A DNA stretch of 26,747 nucleotides from an uncultured Prevotellaceae bacterium (lineage in GTDB: Bacteria > Bacteroidota > Bacteroidia > Bacteroidales > Bacteroidaceae): assembly GCA_937900485.1 (NCBI GenBank), contig CALCEL010000026.1:1-26747 (forward strand), given 5' to 3'. This document shows, one piece after another, positions 23,020 through 26,747 of the stretch. The translations under genes and the position numbers were made by a program. Each line of letters opens with the position of its first letter. Within the stretch, counting starts at the first letter, position 1. Below the pieces are notes generated by a model. The model did no database searches, was not told the origin of the DNA, and was given only the letters and a program-made list of their open reading frames with translations.

Positions 23020-24057
23020 ATGACAATGAAACAGTATAAAATAGGTAACATATATAATGTGGTAGTAATCGTCCTGCTTCTCATCGGAGCAGGCATAGTG
23101 GTGTCACAGTTCGCTCACTTCGGAAGTGTCGAGTACACGGACAACGCCAGAGTGCGTCAGCATATCACGCCACAGAGCACGAGGGTGCAGGGTTTCATAC
23201 GTGAGATACGATTCGAGGAGTTTCAGGAAGTGCATAAGGGAGACACTCTGGCCATCATCGAGGATGCTGAGTTCAAACTGAGACTGGCGCAGGCTGAGGC
23301 TGACCTGGCTCGAGCAGAGCAGGGCGCCAAGGCTACGGGCTCCAGCATACACACCACGGAGAGCAATATCTCCGTGACTGAGGCCAGCATTGATGAGGCG
23401 AGGGCAAATCTGGAGAACACGAAGAGAGAGGACGCCAGATTCGAGAAGCTGCTGAAGGAGGATGCTGTGACTCAACAGCAGTATGACAACATACATACAG
23501 CATATCTGTCAGCTAAAGCGAGATATGAGCAGGTGCAGAGAGCCAGAACGACACAGACGATGGTCAAGGCCGAACAGGGGCATCACTTGTCTGCCGCACA
23601 GGCCACACTTCAGCTGGCGCAGGCTGCCGTCGACCTCGCTCGTCTCAACCTCAGCTACTGCTACATCATAGCCACATGCGACGGTGTGGTGGGAACGAAA
23701 GACGTGCAGGTCGGTCAGCTCATGATGCCGGGACAGACACTGGTGAACATCGTGGACTCCAAGGAGATGTGGGTCGAGGCTAACTATAAGGAGAGTCAGC
23801 TGAGCAACATCAAGGTGGGCGCTAAGGTCGAGGTGAAGGCTGACGCCGTACCGGGAGAGACATTCACGGGAACGGTGGAGCGTATGTCAGACGCCACTGG
23901 TAGCGCTTTCTCTCTCCTGCCTATGGATAACGCCACAGGTAACTTCGTCAAGGTGGAGCAGCGCGTCACAGTGCGCATCTCTCTCGACGGCAATGACAAG
24001 GACAAGCTCAGCAAACTGCACGCTGGATATAACGTGGAGTGTGAGGTGAAGTATTAA
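23020..24057 (+). CDS. HlyD/EmrA-type periplasmic adaptor (membrane fusion protein)
   Basis: A 345-residue adaptor anchored by one N-terminal transmembrane helix (about 11-30). VEYTDNARVRQ (about 37-47) matches the EmrA-type TDNA motif. VQGFIREIRFEEFQEVHKGDTLAIIED forms the first half of the lipoyl domain. Heptad-rich helices (about 83-215, with AQAEADLARAEQG and AAQATLQLAQAAVDLARLNLS) form the coiled-coil hairpin. CDGVVGTKDVQVGQLM completes the lipoyl domain, and a beta-barrel follows. It should bridge the MFS pump and the TolC-like channel. A second ATG at 23026 is possible. The gene lies 96 bp after the TolC-like gene and 22 bp before the pump gene. Confidence 0.92.
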   Translation: MTMKQYKIGNIYNVVVIVLLLIGAGIVVSQFAHFGSVEYTDNARVRQHITPQSTRVQGFIREIRFEEFQEVHKGDTLAIIEDAEFKLRLAQAEADLARAEQGAKATGSSIHTTESNISVTEASIDEARANLENTKREDARFEKLLKEDAVTQQQYDNIHTAYLSAKARYEQVQRARTTQTMVKAEQGHHLSAAQATLQLAQAAVDLARLNLSYCYIIATCDGVVGTKDVQVGQLMMPGQTLVNIVDSKEMWVEANYKESQLSNIKVGAKVEVKADAVPGETFTGTVERMSDATGSAFSLLPMDNATGNFVKVEQRVTVRISLDGNDKDKLSKLHAGYNVECEVKY

Positions 24058-24079
24058 CTAACGTAAAAAGAGATTGCTT

Positions 24080-25726
24080 ATGTTACCACTTCCACCTGGA
24101 CCTCCTCCCGGAATGGGATTCAAGATGCCCATGTTCAAAGACTGGGTGCCTGACAAAATACGACCATGGATATACGTGATTACGGTCATGTGTTTCCAAT
24201 TCTCTTGTGGAGTGTATCTCGGAGCGCTGGATGACATACGCGGAACGACAAACTTCATGATTGAGGATTTGTTGATGCTGCTCTATGCGGGCCTGGCAGG
24301 CATGGCCATATATTTCCCGATGCTGTTCAGAATGAAATTCCGATTTACCAACCAGCAGCTGCTGATCGGTGCGGCGGTGGTTATCGCAGTGTGTAACCTG
24401 ATAACCATGCACAGTACGTCAATGCCGCTGCTGCTCGTGGTCTGCTTCATCGCCGGAATGGCTAAGCTGCAGGGGACGTTCGAGTGTATGAGTAATATCC
24501 AGCTTTGGATTACTCCAAAACGAGACTTCGCCGTGTTCTTCCCTGTGCTGCACATAGTCCTTCTCACCGCTATCGAGGGTAGCGGATGGCTGGCGGCTTG
24601 GATGGGCTATCATTTCTCTTGGGAGATGATGCACATATTCACCGTGGGCACCATGTCCTTCGTGCTGTTGACACAGGTCACGCTCTGCAGACCGTTCTGT
24701 CCTATGCCTAAGCCGTTGTCGCTCAAGGGAATCGATTTTCTCGGCGGCTTGCTGATAAGCATACTCATGCTCGTCATATCCTATATACTCGTTTACGGAG
24801 ATTACCTCATGTGGTGGGACAACACCAACATGAGACTACTGGCGGGAATATCGTTTATACTGTTAGCCATGGTGATTTTCCATTTGACGCATATTAACAA
24901 TCCATATGTCAACCTGAAGATCTTCACATATCGCAACGTGGGGCTCATCCTTGCCGTCACCGTCATAGCTGAGATTCTGCTCGGATGTGAGCATACCCTT
25001 GAGGAGATTATGTATGCCGAGGTCTATAAGCTTGAGGAGCACACTAAAGAGGATGTCCTCATCTGGTCTCTCATTGGCGTGTACATCGGCGTCGCCATAG
25101 ACCTGCTGTGGCTCAAGGTCATGAAATGGAAGGTGTGGAAGCTCTTCGCCATCGGCTTCGGCTGTATCTTCATGTATGCCGTGTTGATGTACTTCAGGAT
25201 GGACGTGAACATCAACATAGAGCAGTTCAGACTGCCTGTGGTCTTCCGCGGATGCGCCTACGCCATCCTTGCCGCCACGCTGATGTGGTCGCTCGACGAG
25301 TCCATACCTGACCTGGAGCATTTCTTCATGGGACTGTTCGTGTTCAACATCTTCCACATGTACCTGGCTGGAGCGCTTGGCTATGCCTTCTATACTAAAG
25401 TGTTCATGACATTCCTGAATGATGACATGTCAAGATATGGCATGCAGCTCACGTTGACACATCTCGACATGGGACATTTCGACTTCGGTGACTTCATGGA
25501 GAGCTATTACCTCAGGAGCATGATGGCTGTGGGACTTAAACAGTCGTATGGCGTCGTGGTGTGGCTGTCCGGCTTTGCCACTATGTTGTTCCTGCTGCTC
25601 GATATACCTCGCGTGAGGACCAATGTACGTAAAGTGCCTCTCTGGCCTCTATACGGAGCCAAGATGCTGAAAAAGGTGAGACCGTTGCGTATGCGCTCAG
25701 CGTATGGCAGACAGCACCGTAAGTGA
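24080..25726 (+). CDS. Divergent MFS export pump (EmrB/DHA2-like)
   Basis: A 548-residue, very hydrophobic protein with about 14 membrane segments, so probably the inner-membrane pump of the tripartite system. The first residues MLPLPPGPPPGMGFKMP form a short Pro/Gly-rich cytoplasmic tail, followed by helix 1 at about residues 32-50. The canonical DHA2 sequence motifs are weak, so the EmrB assignment rests on length, topology and position after an EmrA-like gene. I chose ATG 24080; a TTG two codons upstream is also in frame. The C-terminus is Arg/Lys-rich. Substrate unknown: drugs, bile acids or fatty acids are possible. A terminator follows at 25781. Confidence 0.82.
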   Translation: MLPLPPGPPPGMGFKMPMFKDWVPDKIRPWIYVITVMCFQFSCGVYLGALDDIRGTTNFMIEDLLMLLYAGLAGMAIYFPMLFRMKFRFTNQQLLIGAAVVIAVCNLITMHSTSMPLLLVVCFIAGMAKLQGTFECMSNIQLWITPKRDFAVFFPVLHIVLLTAIEGSGWLAAWMGYHFSWEMMHIFTVGTMSFVLLTQVTLCRPFCPMPKPLSLKGIDFLGGLLISILMLVISYILVYGDYLMWWDNTNMRLLAGISFILLAMVIFHLTHINNPYVNLKIFTYRNVGLILAVTVIAEILLGCEHTLEEIMYAEVYKLEEHTKEDVLIWSLIGVYIGVAIDLLWLKVMKWKVWKLFAIGFGCIFMYAVLMYFRMDVNINIEQFRLPVVFRGCAYAILAATLMWSLDESIPDLEHFFMGLFVFNIFHMYLAGALGYAFYTKVFMTFLNDDMSRYGMQLTLTHLDMGHFDFGDFMESYYLRSMMAVGLKQSYGVVVWLSGFATMLFLLLDIPRVRTNVRKVPLWPLYGAKMLKKVRPLRMRSAYGRQHRK

Positions 25727-25780
25727 TAAGTGACGTTAGACACGTCACGAAAAGAGAAAAGTTTTCGTTCGTGTGACAAA

Positions 25781-25814
25781 AAATCCCCGGTTTTTAGTGC
25801 CGGGGATTTTTTTT
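25781..25814 (+). terminator. Terminator of the export operon
   Basis: AAATCCCCGG (25781-25790) and CCGGGGATTT (25800-25809) form a 10-bp stem with a 9-nt loop, followed by eight consecutive Ts ending at 25814. Confidence 0.92.
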
Positions 25815-25818
25815 GTCG

Positions 25819-25826
25819 TATATTTG
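25819..25826 (+). promoter_or_regulatory. Candidate ssrA promoter box
   Basis: TATATTTG matches TAnnTTTG and lies directly after the preceding terminator. It would start a precursor near 25833 with a 5' extension of about 77 nt to be trimmed. No -33 TTTG is seen. Confidence 0.4.
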
Positions 25827-25909
25827 CGTGTCTTTATCGTCTGTCGAGGCGAGAGACGGGCAGCATCTGCGTGTCGTGTGATTATGCTGACAGCCGTGAT
25901 GTGAGATAT

Positions 25910-26305
25910 GGGGCTGACTGGATTTGACAGCGAGATGAGGGTGTGAATAAGCATGCAGTGAGTCGTTGATCCTCACTTAAATCATAGTCATCAAAAGATT
26001 AATTGGCGAAAACAATTACGCTCTCGCAGCTTAATCGAAGTATAGTAGATTAACTTTATTTCCTTGCCAGGCGAGGAAACGGGACATCGTACTGGAAGCT
26101 AACGCTCCGAAGCGTCCAGATTCACGGTGCAGCAAAATCGGAGATAGTCAGGCATAGCCTCGTGTGTCTGATGAATCTTCTTGAGGATAAGGTCGCAGTT
26201 GGTGGTTCAGGTCTTGCTGCCTCACGAAAATCGAAGTCTGAAATAAGCATGTAGAAAGTTTATATTCTCCTTGTTTGGACGAGGGTTCAATCCCCTCCAG
26301 CTCCA
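25910..26305 (+). ncRNA. ssrA: Transfer-messenger RNA (tmRNA)
   Basis: tmRNA rescues ribosomes stalled on broken mRNAs and tags the nascent protein for proteolysis, together with SmpB. The 5' GGGGCTG pairs with 3' CAGCTCC to form the acceptor stem (one G-U pair), and the T-arm GAGGG-TTCAATC-CCCTC is present. The discriminator A is at 26305 and CCA is not encoded. The tag reading frame runs from the resume codon GGC (26005) to TAA (26032-26034), encoding GENNYALAA after the tRNA-borne alanine, as in Bacteroidales. This is a one-piece tmRNA of about 396 nt. An antisense ORF across its 3' end is an artefact. Confidence 0.96.
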
Positions 26306-26408
26306 CAAATTATACATGAATGGCGAGGACGGGTCTTTGGTGTTCTCATGATGATTGATAATGAGCGCATATCGTGATGGAACTCTCCGTTGCCTGAAGG
26401 TGATAAAG

Positions 26409-26444
26409 AAACGTGACTCTCTTATGGGTGTCACGTTTTTTTTT
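26409..26444 (+). terminator. Terminator of ssrA
   Basis: AAACGTGAC (26409-26417) and GTCACGTTT (26430-26438) form a 9-bp stem with a 12-nt loop and nine Ts. It lies about 100 nt downstream of the mature tmRNA end. Confidence 0.88.
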
Positions 26445-26747
26445 GACATTCTTGATTAGGGCTTGCCTATTGTATTGTGCCAAATATGTGCGACGGCGAC
26501 TTCCAAAAATCCTGGATGGTTACTGAAGGAACTTAGATGTGTTCGTCATCTTCCAGACTTCCTTTATAGGATTCTCTCTTTCTCAGCTAAGTTTTTAACT
26601 CAAAAAGAAAGTGCCACTTCCCACTCATAAACATGATGTTTACGAAGTGGAAAGTGGCAGTTAATATTACATAGTCGTCCCTCATAAAGCCCCCTTTCCC
26701 GTTCACGCATACGCATAGCGAGAATTTGCAAAACACAATGACTGATT
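26445..26747. other. Gene-free end of window
   Basis: No ORF or RNA gene is recognised here. The stretch holds only the hairpin at 26612-26659, which probably ends a minus-strand gene located beyond the window edge. Confidence 0.5.
26599..26659 (-). terminator. Large hairpin, probable terminator of a minus-strand gene outside the window
   Basis: The arms 26612-26625 and 26646-26659 pair with one mismatch, and TAAACA/TGTTTA (26628-26642) closes the loop. On the minus strand it is followed by TTTCTTTTTGAG, a modest T-run. On plus no T-run follows. Confidence 0.5.

Noticed and set aside
26222..26449. 75-codon minus-strand ORF with SWRGLNPRP
   Set aside because: It is antisense to the tRNA-like 3' end of ssrA, a common false gene.
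1..26747. Search for CRISPR arrays, insertion sequences, prophage, toxin-antitoxin or defence genes
   Set aside because: No regularly spaced repeats, transposases, integrases or recognisable defence proteins were seen on either strand.

Overview
The window looks like chromosomal DNA of a Bacteroidales bacterium, most likely a Prevotella-type member of Prevotellaceae. Four things point there. The transmessenger RNA encodes the tag GENNYALAA. Many genes are preceded by the Bacteroidetes -7 element TAnnTTTG, while clear Shine-Dalgarno sites are rare. There is a GTPase-defective EF-G paralogue of the Bacteroidetes type, and a pair resembling RprX/RprY. There is no phage, insertion sequence, transposase or CRISPR array. 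The species assignment is inference.

Layout. Positions 1-54 hold the 3' part of a tRNA-Val with its terminator. At 275-3040 (+) lie an inositol-3-phosphate synthase, a DUF2461 protein and a secreted YiiX-type cysteine hydrolase. Positions 3041-3841 are gene-free and carry a phased cluster of short repeats and a perfect hairpin. At 3842-8225 (-) a three-gene glycan operon encodes a GPH-family sugar symporter, a GH43 enzyme and a sialate-O-acetylesterase-type esterase, which suggests uptake and cleavage of acetylated (xylo)oligosaccharides. At 8522-9583 (-) stands a solitary leuB. Positions 9584-10636 are about 1 kb without a protein gene, but with several promoter-like boxes, palindromes and strong terminators that outline two candidate small RNAs. 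A 56-residue lipoprotein gene (10637-10807, -) and hemW (10976-12115, -) follow, then divergently the EF-G2 gene (12313-14472, +).

At 14686-17737 (+) a histidine kinase, an OmpR-type regulator and a hexapeptide acyltransferase form a probable operon. At 17926-20276 (+) a NupG-like nucleoside transporter overlaps ruvB by four bases. A bidirectional terminator separates ruvB from a convergent AraC-family regulator (20356-21273, -). That regulator is divergent from a tripartite export operon (21601-25726, +) of TolC-like, HlyD/EmrA-like and MFS proteins, which starts with a leader of about 200 nt. The window ends with ssrA (25910-26305, +), its terminator, and a hairpin that probably ends a gene on the minus strand beyond the edge.

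The most notable content is the EF-G paralogue with substitutions at the GTPase catalytic positions, the candidate small RNA region at 9.8-10.45 kb, and the operator-like repeats at 3.4 kb and 17.8 kb. I did not find a clearly new multi-gene system; most genes belong to known families.
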